Assembly: GCF_036323735.1 (NCBI RefSeq)
Contig: NC_086029.1
Location: 15,243,857 to 15,307,856, forward strand
Direction of reading: 5' to 3'
From: Rattus norvegicus
Taxonomy: Eukaryota; Chordata; Mammalia; Rodentia; Muridae
Length of the DNA: 64,000 bases
Position numbers and translations under genes: made by a program. Under the pieces are notes generated by a model. That model ran no database searches and had not been told where the DNA came from. It worked only from the letters and a program-made list of their open reading frames with translations. Numbering within the stretch: position 1 is the first letter of the stretch; each line of letters starts with the position of its first letter. Below, piece after piece: positions 49,375 through 59,969 of this stretch.

Positions 49375-50583
49375 TTAGTTTCTTGCTTCTTCTTGGGGAT
49401 AGCTTGCCTCCTTATGTTGGGCTTTACCATTTATTATCCTTTGTAGTGCTGGATTTGTAGAAAGATATTGTGTAAATTTGGTTTTGTCATGGAATATCTT
49501 GGTTTCTCCATCAATGTTAATTGAGAGTTTTGCTGGATACAGTAACCTGGGCTGGCATTTGTGTTCTCTTAGGGTCTGTATGACATCAGTCCAGGATCTT
49601 CTGGCCTTCATAGTTTCTGGCGAGAAGTCTGGTGTGATTCTGATAGGTCTCCCTTTATATGTTATTTGACCTTTTTCCCTTACTGCTTTTAATATTCTTT
49701 CTTTATTTTGTGCGTTTGGTGTTTTGACAATTATGTGACGGGAGGTGTTTCTTTTCTGGTCCAATGTATTTGGAGTTCTGTAGGCTTCTTGTATGTCTAT
49801 GGGTATCTCTTTTTTTAGGTTAGGGAAGTTTTCTTCTATGATTTTGTTGAAGATATTTACTGGTCCTTTGAGCTGGGAGTCTTCACTCTCTTCTATACCT
49901 ATTATCCTTAGGTTTGATCTTCTCATTGAGTCCTGGATTTCCTGTATGTTTTGGACCAGTAGCTTTTTCTGCTTTACATTATCTTTGACAGTTGAGTCAA
50001 TGATTTCTATGGAATCTTCTGCTCCTGAGATTCTCTCTTCCATCTCTTGTATTCTGTTGGTGAAGCTTGTATCTACAGCTCCTTGTCTCTTCTTTTGGTT
50101 TTCTATATCCAGGGTTGTTTCCATGTGTTCTTTCTTGATTGCTTCTATTTCCATTTTTAATTCCTTCAACTGTTTGATTGTGTTTTCCTGGAATTCTTTC
50201 AGGGATTTTTGTGTCTCCTCTCTATCGGCTTCTACTTGTTTATTTATGTTTTCCTGGAATTCTTTCAGGGATTTTTGTGTCTTCTCTCTATGGGCTTCTA
50301 CTTGTTTATTTATGTTTTCCTGGAATTCTTTCAGGGATTTTTGCGATTCTTTCAGGCATTTTTGCGATTCCTCTCTGTAGGCTTCTACTTGTTCTCTAAG
50401 GGAGTTCTTCACGTCTTTCTTGAAGTCCTCCAGCATCATGATCAAAAATGATTTTGGAACTAGATCTTGCTTTTCTGGTATGTTTTGATATTCCATGTTT
50501 GTTTTGATGGGAGAATTGGGCTCCGATGGTGCCATGTAGTCTTGGTTTCTGTTGCTTGGGTTCCTGTGCTTGCCTCTCGCCAT
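49375..50583 (-). CDS. L1 ORF1 protein, intact, 402 aa (element C)
   Basis: ORF1p binds L1 RNA as a coiled-coil trimer and chaperones reverse transcription in cis. The frame is open from MARGKHRNPS to the stop. Order: basic N-terminus (1-45), long coiled coil (about 50-215) containing three imperfect 22-residue repeats of the KEFQENINKQVEA type (about 64-135) plus a 7-residue duplication, RRM (about 222-315, with RSNLRIIGIEES), and C-terminal domain (about 318-390, SWTDVIQTLREHKCQPRLLY). The repeats make it longer than element B's 358 residues by 44. The start is chosen by agreement among copies; it lies 59 bp upstream of ORF2. The gene sits downstream of a monomer promoter, so an ORF1 transcript is conceivable. 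Confidence 0.92.
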   Translation of the reverse strand: MARGKHRNPSNRNQDYMAPSEPNSPIKTNMEYQNIPEKQDLVPKSFLIMMLEDFKKDVKNSLREQVEAYREESQKCLKESQKSLKEFQENINKQVEAHREKTQKSLKEFQENINKQVEADREETQKSLKEFQENTIKQLKELKMEIEAIKKEHMETTLDIENQKKRQGAVDTSFTNRIQEMEERISGAEDSIEIIDSTVKDNVKQKKLLVQNIQEIQDSMRRSNLRIIGIEESEDSQLKGPVNIFNKIIEENFPNLKKEIPIDIQEAYRTPNTLDQKRNTSRHIIVKTPNAQNKERILKAVREKGQITYKGRPIRITPDFSPETMKARRSWTDVIQTLREHKCQPRLLYPAKLSINIDGETKIFHDKTKFTQYLSTNPALQRIINGKAQHKEASYPQEEARN

Positions 50584-51711
50584 CAGATTATCTCTAGTGT
50601 TACTTTGTTCTGCTATTTCTGACAGTGGCTAGACTGTCCTATAAGCCTGTGTGTCAGGAGTGCTGTAGACCTGTTTTCCTCTCTTTCAGTCAGTTATGGG
50701 GACAGAGTGTTCTGCTTTCGGGCGTGTAGTTTTTCCTCTCTACAGGTCTTCAGCTGTTCCTGTGGGCCTGTGTCTTGAGTTCACCAGTCAGCTTTCTTGC
50801 AGCAGAAAAGTTGGTCTTACCTGTGGTCCCGAGGCTCAAGTTCGCTCGTGGTGTGTTGCTCACGGGCTCTCTGCAGCGGCAGCAACCAGGAAGACTTGTG
50901 CCGCCGTTTCCGGGAGCTTCAGTGCACCAGGGTTCCAGATGGTCTTTGGCTTTTTCCTCTGGCGTCCGAGATGTGTGTGCAGAGAGCAGTCTATTCTGGT
51001 TTCCCAGGCTTGTCTGCCTCTCTGAAGGTTCAGCTCTCCCTCCCACGGGATTTGGGTGCAGAGAACTGTTTATCCGGTCTGTTTCCTTCAGGTTCTGGTG
51101 GTGTCTCAGGCAGGGGTCCTGCCGCTCCTGGGCCCTCCCCCACGGGAGCCCAGAGGCCTTATACAGTTTCCTCTTGGGCCAGGGATGTGGGCAAGGGTGA
51201 GCAGTGTTGGTGGTCTCTTCCGCTCTGCAGCCTCAGGAGTGCCCACCTGACCAGGCGGTTGCGTCTCTCTCTCACAGGGTCTGGGGGCAGAGAGCTGCTG
51301 CAAGCCGGGATCCGCGGGTGTGGGACTTCCGGTAAACACAGAACGTGCCCGGTCCTAGAGGAATTCTGCTTCCCTGTGTCCCAAGCTCACCAGGCAGCTT
51401 TCTTGCAGCAGAAAAGTTGGTCTTACCTGTGGTCCCGGGGCTCACGTTCACTCGTGGGGTGCTGCCCACGGGCTCTCTGCAGCGGCAGCAACCAGGAAGA
51501 CCTGTGCCGCCCCTTCCGGGAGCTTCAGTGCACCAGGGTTCCAGATGGTCTTTGGCTTTTTCCTCTGGCGTCCGAGATGCGTGTGCAGAGAGCAGTCTCT
51601 TCTGGTTTCCCAGGCTTGTCTGCCTCTCTGAAGGTTCAGCTCTCCCTCCCACGGGATTTGAGCGCAGAGAACTGTTTATCCGGTCTGTTTCCCTCAGGTT
51701 CCGGTGGTCCC
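50584..51711 (-). promoter_or_regulatory. L1 5' UTR with tandem monomers (element C)
   Basis: This is a GC-rich promoter region of rat L1. The landmark gctttcttgcagcagaaaag occurs at 50791 and again at 51397, giving a repeat period of 606 bp: one complete monomer plus about 315 bp of a second, cut at the insertion's 5' end. Tandem monomers are known to drive rodent L1 transcription and more copies usually mean stronger activity. 606 is divisible by three, which keeps an antisense frame open across the repeat. Confidence 0.88.
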
Positions 51712-51725
51712 GTCTTAACAATTTT
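51712..51725 (-). repeat. Target-site duplication, 5' side of element C unit
   Basis: Exact copy of gtcttaacaatttt at 44079-44092. It directly follows ccggtggtccc, the last L1 5' UTR bases. Confidence 0.9.
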
Positions 51726-52097
51726 AAATGCCTCATGCAGTGTTCTTAGATGGACACTCTGCTGTGTAGCAGATCGCTAGTACGAATAGATCCTTATCAT
51801 GGTTAACCTCAACACCATGTTTCTCCTTTCTTAATCTCTGGTGACCACCATTCTATTCAGTCTCCGAAAATGAAATCATGCAGAATTGATAAAGCTTTAT
51901 GTATGCCCCATAAAGTAACTTTTATTTGTGAGATGTAATTGTTATCTCAGAAGCTATTGCTGAATAAGCCCACCTTTTCTAGTTCTTTCTGAACTCTGGC
52001 AATTGAGCTATTCAGGCTCAAAACTCCTCCAAACTGACTTATTCAAATTGGCTTCTCATTGAATTGCTCTGCTTGGAAAAACTGCCTTTGAATTCCA
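51726..52097. other. Unassigned flank of element C
   Basis: This sequence is not L1 and matches no repeat I know. It is the pre-insertion locus on the 5' side of element C. Confidence 0.4.
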
Positions 52098-52250
52098 GAA
52101 ACTGAACTGCACTGACTGTATGCACTGAACAGAATTACAGAAACTCAACTGAACTCAACTGCATTCAATGGAACTCAGCTGAACTGAACTCAGTTGAACT
52201 CTACTGCATTGCCTGAACTCAACTGAACTTCATTCACTGAACTGCTCTCC
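52098..52250. repeat. Degenerate pentamer repeat (aactg/aactc)n
   Basis: There are many copies of ctgaa, aactg and aactc at about 5-bp spacing, with interruptions such as gcattcaatgg and ttcattcact. It looks like an old, decaying minisatellite built on (gaact)n. Confidence 0.7.
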
Positions 52251-52327
52251 ACTCCTAAGTCACTCTGCCAAATTTTTCTCTAATTTTTCACATTGTCTGT
52301 CCCTTAATTGAATGTCATAGTTTGTGA

Positions 52328-52745
52328 TTAAAATGTATGTGTCTGCATTCTAGGTGGATCAAACAGACATAAAAGGTCTTTGGATGTCATCCCCTTCTGG
52401 TGCAGCCATGTCATTGGATTAAATTCCTCTACAATGATGTCCTCCAGGGTCAGCCATTTTGTCAGTGAAATCAGCATTTTCTTCTTTTCAAAGCTGAAAA
52501 ATATTAATATATACAAATATATGCAATAGTCCATAGTATAATTTTCTATATGCTTGTAACATATCCACTGTTGGTGGGAATGGTTCATCTTGTTTTGGCC
52601 ATCTAGTGTTGGGCATGGTGACTGCCCTTTGTAGTTTGATTAATATCCCCGATGAGACACCCTTGGAGAAAACTGATTTTTCATTTGCAAGCCTACATCT
52701 CCTGCAGAGAGCCTCTTGGTTAGGAGTGGGAGTCCATGTCAACTT
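52328..52745 (-). mobile_element. Ancient L1 ORF2 C-terminal relic, antisense
   Basis: The minus-strand translation contains ENYTMDYCIYLYI and KWLTLEDIIVEEFNPMTW, a distant match to the conserved ...YTMEYYSAI... and ...KWMELENIILSE... segments of L1 ORF2. It is decayed, with several frames needed. The call rests on that peptide pattern only. Confidence 0.4.
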
Positions 52746-54882
52746 TTCCCTCTTAGCTCCAAGACTTTATCTGGTTTGAACCTAGGCAGTTCTTGTGTGT
52801 TGTCACAGATTCTGTAAGTTTATACGTGTATCAATCTTGTATCAGTGCTTTCTCAGAGTCATCACATCCCCTCATGATAGTTTTTAACTTTTGGTTTTCA
52901 AAATAAGTGTGCTCACGAATGTAAAAATACCATGGAACCTAGGGATATAATCAATAAGACAATTAACTTTCTCATTAGCAAGTTTCACAAGATAGTGGCA
53001 TTAAAAAACAACAGTAGTAACAAATCCGTATTTTTGAATTGTTAGATCACACTGTGTTGCCTGTTAGTTCAAGTTCTGACCTGCCCTAAATTCACAGAAT
53101 CTCACACATGCCCAGCACACTGAAAATAGAAATGGACCTGAGAAAATGAATTAGATTTCCAATTTTAAACAGTCTTCATAGAGCCCAAGACTTGGGAATA
53201 ATCACTAATTTTATTCAGGTGGTTTATCCAGTAAAATTGCAATAAAATCTCAAATGTTAAGAAAAATTGCAATTTAGGCATGAGCTGATGGCTGTAACTC
53301 TTGCTTTCCATGCAAAGCAGTGAATTTTTAGGTATAAAAATAGATGTGAGTAAGGGACAAAAGTCTGAGTGGCTGAATGCTCAGGGAATGGGTGATGTAG
53401 AAAGAAGGAGCAAGAAACAGACACCTGAAAGTCCAGGTCAATTGAAAGAGGAATGGCTAACTAACATAATTACAGACAAATGTTGGAAGTTGTAGCAGAC
53501 TGTAAAAGACAACTACTACTACTACATATGGCTTTAACAGGGGAAGGAAAGGCTGAGGTAAGAAAAAGGAAATACAAAATAATTTCAAGTTATTTATCTA
53601 ATCACTTTAGTTGAAATCAAAAGGATAGCTGATAGTTAACTTTGTCTATTGGCTATTTGCTGGAAAATGGCAGTATGAATGAAAGAACACTGAGTTTCTA
53701 TATTGAGACATTTCAGAAGGAATTGTGGAGAACTTGCATGAGGGGGACTGAGAGGAGAGGAAGGGCTGATATTGGGTTATCAAGCAAACAAATACATTTT
53801 TAGAAATTAAATACAGAGATTTCTAACAAATAATTACTCTTTTCAAACTGACTAAAATGGTAGTCAGTTACAGACTCAGAAAGTTTGACAGAGTCAACAG
53901 CAGTCAGACCTTTGCATCATAGTATCATGCCAGAAAACGTTTAGTTTTATAAAGAAAAATTATATGCTGAATAGCATAACTTTAAAATAATGAGGTCAAT
54001 TCACAAACCCAACCAAAATATGAACCTACATTTATAAGAGTTTGACATATTTCCCTCAGTTACAGGAACAAGTTGAATAAGAAGAGCAAAGGGTGCTACA
54101 ATCACCCATGCCAATACTACTTAGCTGGTGAGTCAATTTAAAGACTATCTTCTAGAAAATGTTAAGAAAACTAGGGCATTGGTCATTAGAATTGTTCCAT
54201 CCATTTCTGGCAACACACTACTTATATATTACCATTCCTATGCCTAGTTGTATTGGTTTTATTTGCCAAAACATTATAATCCACTCTATCTCTTCAAAGA
54301 ATGCCTCTCATCCTTCAGAAATATTACTTATAAAGATTTATTGAATACCACTTTTACTTCCTCACACACTTGGTAAAGTACAAGCTACTTAGAAAATGTT
54401 TGTGGTCTGGTGTGCATTCTACAAGAAACCTTCGCTCAAAACATCCCAATAATCTAAAACATATTTTCATTTCATCCCATGGGTTCCTAATACTCAAGGC
54501 ACACATTTCACTCAGAAAATTACTCCAGCATTAAGGTTTTGGTCTTCTAGGGATTTGTTGGCCTTCGTGATACTCAACTGTTCAAATTGTCTTATAAACA
54601 TCCCTCATATTTCAGAATTCATTTTTAAGCTACTGAATTTTAAGTCTATTACTAACTTTTACTTGCCATTTCCCATGTTTAAATGTTTAGTTGATACCCT
54701 ACACACTAAAAAAAAATTACCTACCATCTCTAAGTCAAAGATTTCTACATTTTTTATTTCTAAAATAATTGAGATATAATTATGCCATTTCTACCTTTCC
54801 TTTCCTCCCTCCATATATATCTCATTCCAGATATCAAATTTGCTCTATCTTAGATTCTTGGCCTCTTTTCCTTTAATTGTTG

Positions 54883-54884
<2 letters not shown>

Positions 54885-54923
<39 letters not shown>
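54885..54923. repeat. (AC)n microsatellite
   Basis: An uninterrupted AC run of about 19 units. Confidence 0.96.
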
Positions 54924-54924
<1 letters not shown>

Positions 54925-56635
54925 TCACCAAATTAACAATGCAGTTTGAACATCTTATGTGAGATATGAATTTGTGATGACATTAAGATTTACTAAATGA
55001 TATTTTAGAAATAAACTTTTTTTGAATGAAATAATTTAGCTGCTAAACTTAAAAATTATTTTCTCATAAAAATACACTTTCATAGATTATTAAAATATTA
55101 TAGAGAAAAAGAGCATATATTATGTAATCAACTGCAATAACATGGATTTACTTTGATCTTTCTGTAAATCTTTGAACCAGTATATGGAATTTTTAGTCAT
55201 TTTACTTTAGCCTTCATTATTCAAATAAATGGTTTAAAGGGCCTCCTTCCCATGATGTATAAATTCATAAATGACTTAACTATATGACTTAATTAAATTA
55301 TGAACTAAAATCTGGAAGCATGAATTACATCCCCAAATAGGACTTTAATACGTGGAAAACTCACTATGGGAAAAGTTAAAGGTTACAATTTTAACAACAA
55401 ATAATGTACTGGTCAATTCTTTAAAAAAATCACTATCCTTTTTAGAGAAACCAGTAAAATACATGTGGAATTGCTTGGAGCATATAAAGTAAGTTAATTA
55501 ATTCTTTCACTGTTCAAAATGGTGCCTCTTTTCAGTGGTTTCATGCCACAGGAATGGTAGGCGGAAGTGCAAGCCCGCAGGCCTGATAAGGAAGGAAGTG
55601 CAGAAAATGTGTAGCTGGATCATATGTGGATGTCTTTATTATTGACTTTTAATTTTAAACATTATTACAGACAGAGGCAGAATTTGGGATGGGGCTGCTA
55701 CTCTGGCTTATTTTGGAAAGGATGTTTAAAAGCATGCTCTAATTACCTGTTTTCTAAATCCTAGGACATGTTGTCACTGATTTACACACGTTCATAATGT
55801 GGTCTGAGTTTATATCTCCTGGTTACTGCACCTCATCGTTTACTCTTCACTTCCTCATACCCTGACAAAGCCAGAATGTTAGGTGTAAACCCTGAGTTGG
55901 ATGTCAGTATTACCTCTCATTCCATTTTACCATCCCATCTCTTCAATGGCATTGCCTGTTTTACATATTTCGCTTCCTTTAAGCTTGCAAACTGTTTTGT
56001 GACTCTGACATTTTCTCATTTAAAAAAGCAATCATCACACTTTTTAATTGAATCCTTTACCTTCTTCTTCCCAGGAATTATTTAAGTAGGTCCTGGCTAA
56101 TAATGTAGCCCCCTGAATTTGGAAATGGTAACGTCACAGGAGGAAGCACGAGCTCCTTCCTGTGTGTGCTGAAGTGAACAGTCCATCACTGCTTCGAATT
56201 TATCATCAGAGAGGACTCAGTGACAGGCTTAGTCACAGAACCACGTGAATGTTTCTTGGAGCCCAAGTAACAGCCAGTTTTAGAACAGCTTCCCAAGTTC
56301 GTGATTTCTGGCAGTTTCTTTTCAAATCTCTTTGCCTTTCTCAGAGCAAGAGATCATGTGCCAACTCTCTTAAAGTAGTCTAATGCCAAGAAGCTTTGGA
56401 TAGGTTTAATGAAGTTACTGCTTCTTTATACTTCTAGGGCCCCTTTTGTGTATAAATTCTCTCAATGCTATGTTCTCTTGGAGAGTCATCTGAGATCATG
56501 ACCACCAAATTTCCATCAATAATTGGGGCTGCACTAAAGATCAAAGACCATTCCATTCTTCCATTTGGCCCACTGCCTACAGAGCTCCTTTATTGTATCT
56601 TCTTTCTCTTACTAGTTTCTTCTCAGAAGTAGTAT

Positions 56636-56684
56636 TAGTGGGTGTAGAAAGGGACTAAGTAAAAGTATCTTTATTTCTGTATTC
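56636..56684 (+). repeat. 49-bp direct duplication, copy 1
   Basis: It begins tagtgggtgtagaaaggga and ends tttatttctgtattc. It is about 46/49 identical to 57195-57243 and belongs to no family I recognise. Confidence 0.88.
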
Positions 56685-57097
56685 CTGGCCACCTGCACAT
56701 TAGATTTGAACAGGATAATAGAAAGACAGGTATAAACACCAGTATTTATTATTCTCATATCTGCATTTATTCTGTAGAAAATCTGCCTTTCATATTGTAA
56801 AGTATTTCTCACTCAAAAAAAAAAAAAGAAAAGACTGATAAACCCATCTCAAGTTAGAAGCTCTAATGTGCATTTATTGAGACTTTTTTGGTAGTTGAAA
56901 AACAAGAACTCATCTTTTTTCTGGGTCATTTCTTTAGTGATGCATTCCTATTCCTTGGGTCATACTTCCAGATTCACAGAACTGTTTCATGAAGTAGGAG
57001 GACAACATGGAAACAGAATGAGATTCTATTAGTAAGAAACACATGGATGCACATAACCACATCACGTTTCCTGTTCTTCTTTCATTCATATAGAAAT

Positions 57098-57098
<1 letters not shown>

Positions 57099-57157
<59 letters not shown>
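57099..57157. repeat. (TC)n microsatellite
   Basis: An uninterrupted CT run of about 29 units, located between the two copies of the 49-bp duplication. Confidence 0.97.
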
Positions 57158-57159
<2 letters not shown>

Positions 57160-57194
57160 TGTGATTCTTATATGTCAGTATTATTACTGGTTTT

Positions 57195-57243
57195 AGTGGG
57201 TGTAGAAATGGACTAAGTAAAGATATCTTTATTTCTGTATTCT
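57195..57243 (+). repeat. 49-bp direct duplication, copy 2
   Basis: It begins tagtgggtgtagaaatgga and ends tttatttctgtattc. It lies about 560 bp after copy 1 in the same orientation. Confidence 0.88.
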
Positions 57244-58004
57244 TAAACACAGATCCTCTACTGGTTTTTCAGTATGATAATGTCTGCCAGTCAAAAACAC
57301 TCTCATAACACACAGTGCCTTCCAGTTACTGCCCTAGATGATTTTTCTCATCTTACACATTTCTCTAAGAAATCTTCAATACTGCGAAGTTCATATCTTC
57401 ACCGGTCATATCTACTGGCACAAAATACTTACCCAGAGAGCAATATTAAATTACTAATATGTTTACTGTTGCAAATATTTAAAACAAATGTATGACCTGA
57501 ACTTTTCTAGAGGGTCTTATTGTTATATACTCACTAGTTAATACATTACTAGCTTTTTTGTTATAAAACATGGTCATTTACACACTCAATTTTCTCTGCT
57601 TTAAATGAGCCCTCTCCCGTTGTTGCTCTGTGTTGAATGTTTGTTAGCTTGCCCTTGCTCACTAAGTTTTCTCTTAACACAATATCTTAACACGGCATCA
57701 TGTTAAGAGAACAATAATTATAACAATTTCAAAAACCCTTGTGATTACCTGATTAAAAATTAGTTTCCTTGCTAAAACAGGAACAGTATCCACTACAGAG
57801 CTTGCTATTATCTTCCACACTGATATCACCACTAATTCTCCTACAATGTATTCAATGAAAATGTATTTCTTTACTTTGAAGTAGTATTTGCGGAATTGGT
57901 CTGACACAATCAAGAGACAGTACAGTGAGCCGCAAGTGTTTGGCTCTTCTATATTACAGCACTGCATTTGTAATTAGGTGTTAATTAAAAGTTCATATGC
58001 AGGA

Positions 58005-58235
58005 GCTAGAAGAAGAGCTTAGTGGTGGAAAGCACTTTGTACATGCCATTTGCAGAGGACCCTGGTTTGGTTTGCAGTACTGATGTGGCTGACCGTCATT
58101 TAGGACGCCAGTTCCAGGGTATATCTAACACCATTTTCTGACTTCGGTGTACACCAGGCAAACATGTGACAGTGTACTTATGTACATGCAGGGGAAACAC
58201 TCAAACACTTAAAACGAATAAGTTTAAACATTCGT
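58005..58235 (+). mobile_element. B3-like SINE
   Basis: Head-to-tail order is gaagagcttagtggtggaaa, gcacttt, tgcagaggaccctggtttgg, cgccagttccagggtatatc, attttctgacttcggtgtac, accaggcaaacatgtgacag, gcaggggaaacactcaaaca. This is the B3 plan with moderate divergence. Confidence 0.7.
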
Positions 58236-58920
58236 TTTGAATATAAAATCAGTTCTGTCAAATTCTCCCTTTAGTTTTGAAGTGATAGAATTTACATGTT
58301 TATAGCCACTTTTATCTTCAAAGTGTTATAAATTTTAGCTATGAAAGAAAGGCAGTGCCCTTCTCTCCCTTCCCCCTTTGTCTCTGCTGCCTCCTTTGCT
58401 CTCCCCCAACCCTCACTCACATCTGCCCAGACTTTCCTTCAATTATCAGAGAATGTAAACCAAACAAACCATTTCCTGAACAACTTGCTTTGTTTTTCCC
58501 TTGGTCTTTAATCACGTCAAGTGATGGTAAAATAGGATATCAAGTGATAGTAGGAACACTGAATTTTGTCTCTTAGATTTGACGCCATATGATACTGACT
58601 CCAGGAATAGAAGTCAATTGGCGTTTTCATTGTTTCTGAGTTAGGATTCAGGGCTTTTGTGAACTGCTACTCAGTGTTTGCACTCCTACAGGCCCATACA
58701 TGTGCCGGCCCTCTGCTTGCTGCCACAGGCTCTGTGAATTATATGTCGGTCTTGGTATGTTTAGAAGGTCTTACTACCTTGAAGTCCTCCATCCTCTCTG
58801 ACTCTTAACAATTTCCCTGCCTCCTCTTCCACAAGGTTTTCTGAACCATAAAAGTGGGGAATTGTGGAGACATTCAACTTAGGACCAAGCATTCCAAGTT
58901 TTCTCACCCTCTGCAGCTTT
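58236..58920. other. Intergenic, nothing identified
   Basis: No gene or repeat is recognised. A C-rich pyrimidine stretch at about 58360-58430 gives a short open frame with no domain. Confidence 0.4.
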
Positions 58921-58936
58921 TTAAAATACAGATTTG

Positions 58937-59047
58937 GGGGTTGGGGATTTAGCTCAGTGGTAGAGCGCTTGCCTAGCAAGTGTAAGGCCCTGGGTTCGGT
59001 CCTCAGCTCCGAAAAAGAAAAAAAAAAGAAAAGAAAAGAAAGAGCAC
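58937..59047 (+). mobile_element. ID element closest to BC1
   Basis: This is an ID SINE whose 5' domain keeps ggggttggggatttagctca and the ctcagctccg ending typical of the BC1 master gene; it differs mainly in gcaagtgtaagg. Pol III A and B boxes are intact. The A-tail is interrupted by G (aaaagaaaagaaaag). An exact 16-bp target-site duplication, ttaaaatacagatttg, lies at 58921-58936 and 59048-59063. Confidence 0.96.
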
Positions 59048-59063
59048 TTAAAATACAGATTTG

Positions 59064-59969
59064 TCTTTCACAAAATGGTGATAAAAGTATATTCCTTAAC
59101 ACTTTCCATGTTCATTTGAGAGAACACAAAAGGATTTTCAAAAAAGAAGACATTCCTATTTTAATGACTGTTTCTACAAGGTTGACTTCTTATAATCCAA
59201 TCTATGTGAATTTCACTGATTTTCAGAATCTGTTTTGACATTTGTGCACTGTCATCTGACTCAGGATGAAGTCTGGAATTCAGTATCCATTGTGTCCTTT
59301 CTCTAGCTGAAAATAACCAGAAAAGATGAACACATTTTTGCATAAAATATTTTGGCACCAAAATGTTCTGAGTTAGTGAGCAAAGATTGTGCTTATTTTA
59401 ACATTTTGGTTATGTCTGTCCAGTGTTCCAGAATATCATAGCTGTCAATTGGAATGCCATCTTTCTTCAGAGATTGCTCTAGAACATTGAACCCTATCTT
59501 TAAAATGATCAAGAGATCATTTCATATTAATCTTACTTGCTTAACTAGGATATAATATAAATATATATTAAACACATATATTCTCATTAGTGATCACCTT
59601 TAGTAAATATTTATTATATTCTTCAACTTTCCATTGTAATTACGATTTACTATTAAATTACAGAATTTATTAGTCAAAAATACTCATTTTAAATCCACTT
59701 AATACATAATAAATATTTGGTGCTCATTCTAAATGTCTGTATAAATTTTCCTAAGAGATATCCTATGTATCTAGCTTCTCCACAAATAACTTCATGCAAA
59801 TAAATTGATTTTTATTAAATTGACACATTTCTATATTCATTTGATCTGTCTTCAAAGGGTTAGTCAGGTTTTTGGACAAGGTCAACAAAGGTCAGTTTGT
59901 GGTTGTAGTAAATTTCCTAAATGACTGGACAATTAATAAGAATGACAATGGTAATCATAGTTTTTCCTT
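59064..59969. other. Intergenic, nothing identified
   Basis: This is AT-rich sequence without a recognisable feature. Confidence 0.4.

Larger units (their letters stand above)
44741..51711 (-). mobile_element. Element C: full-length rat L1
   Basis: This L1 of about 6.97 kb is read on the minus strand. It holds a 5' UTR with one complete and one partial monomer (50584-51711), ORF1 (49375-50583), a 59-bp spacer, ORF2 (45489-49315), a 3' UTR (about 44780-45488) and a poly(A) (complement of 44741-44778). It is complete in structure but not in coding, since ORF2 carries two nonsense codons and a frameshift. The exact 14-bp target-site duplication at 44079 and 51712 brackets this element together with the 44093-44740 segment. 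Confidence 0.95.
52746..58004. other. AT-rich intergenic interval
   Basis: No gene could be supported. It holds (AC)n at 54885-54923, (TC)n at 57099-57157, a 49-bp direct duplication (56636-56684 and 57195-57243), and an 11-bp inverted repeat at 57669-57711. A CRE-like aacgtcac lies at about 56131, without other promoter signs that I trust. Confidence 0.4.

Noticed and set aside
49793..50380. 195-codon plus-strand open frame over element C ORF1 (and the similar 204-codon frame at 40807-41421)
   Set aside because: They are exact antisense shadows of intact L1 ORF1 frames, rich in F/S/C residues from reversed coiled-coil codons, and have no independent support.
44741..51711. Element C as a retrotransposition-competent L1
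   Set aside because: Structure is full length, but ORF2 has two nonsense codons and a frameshift, so it cannot supply its own ORF2p.
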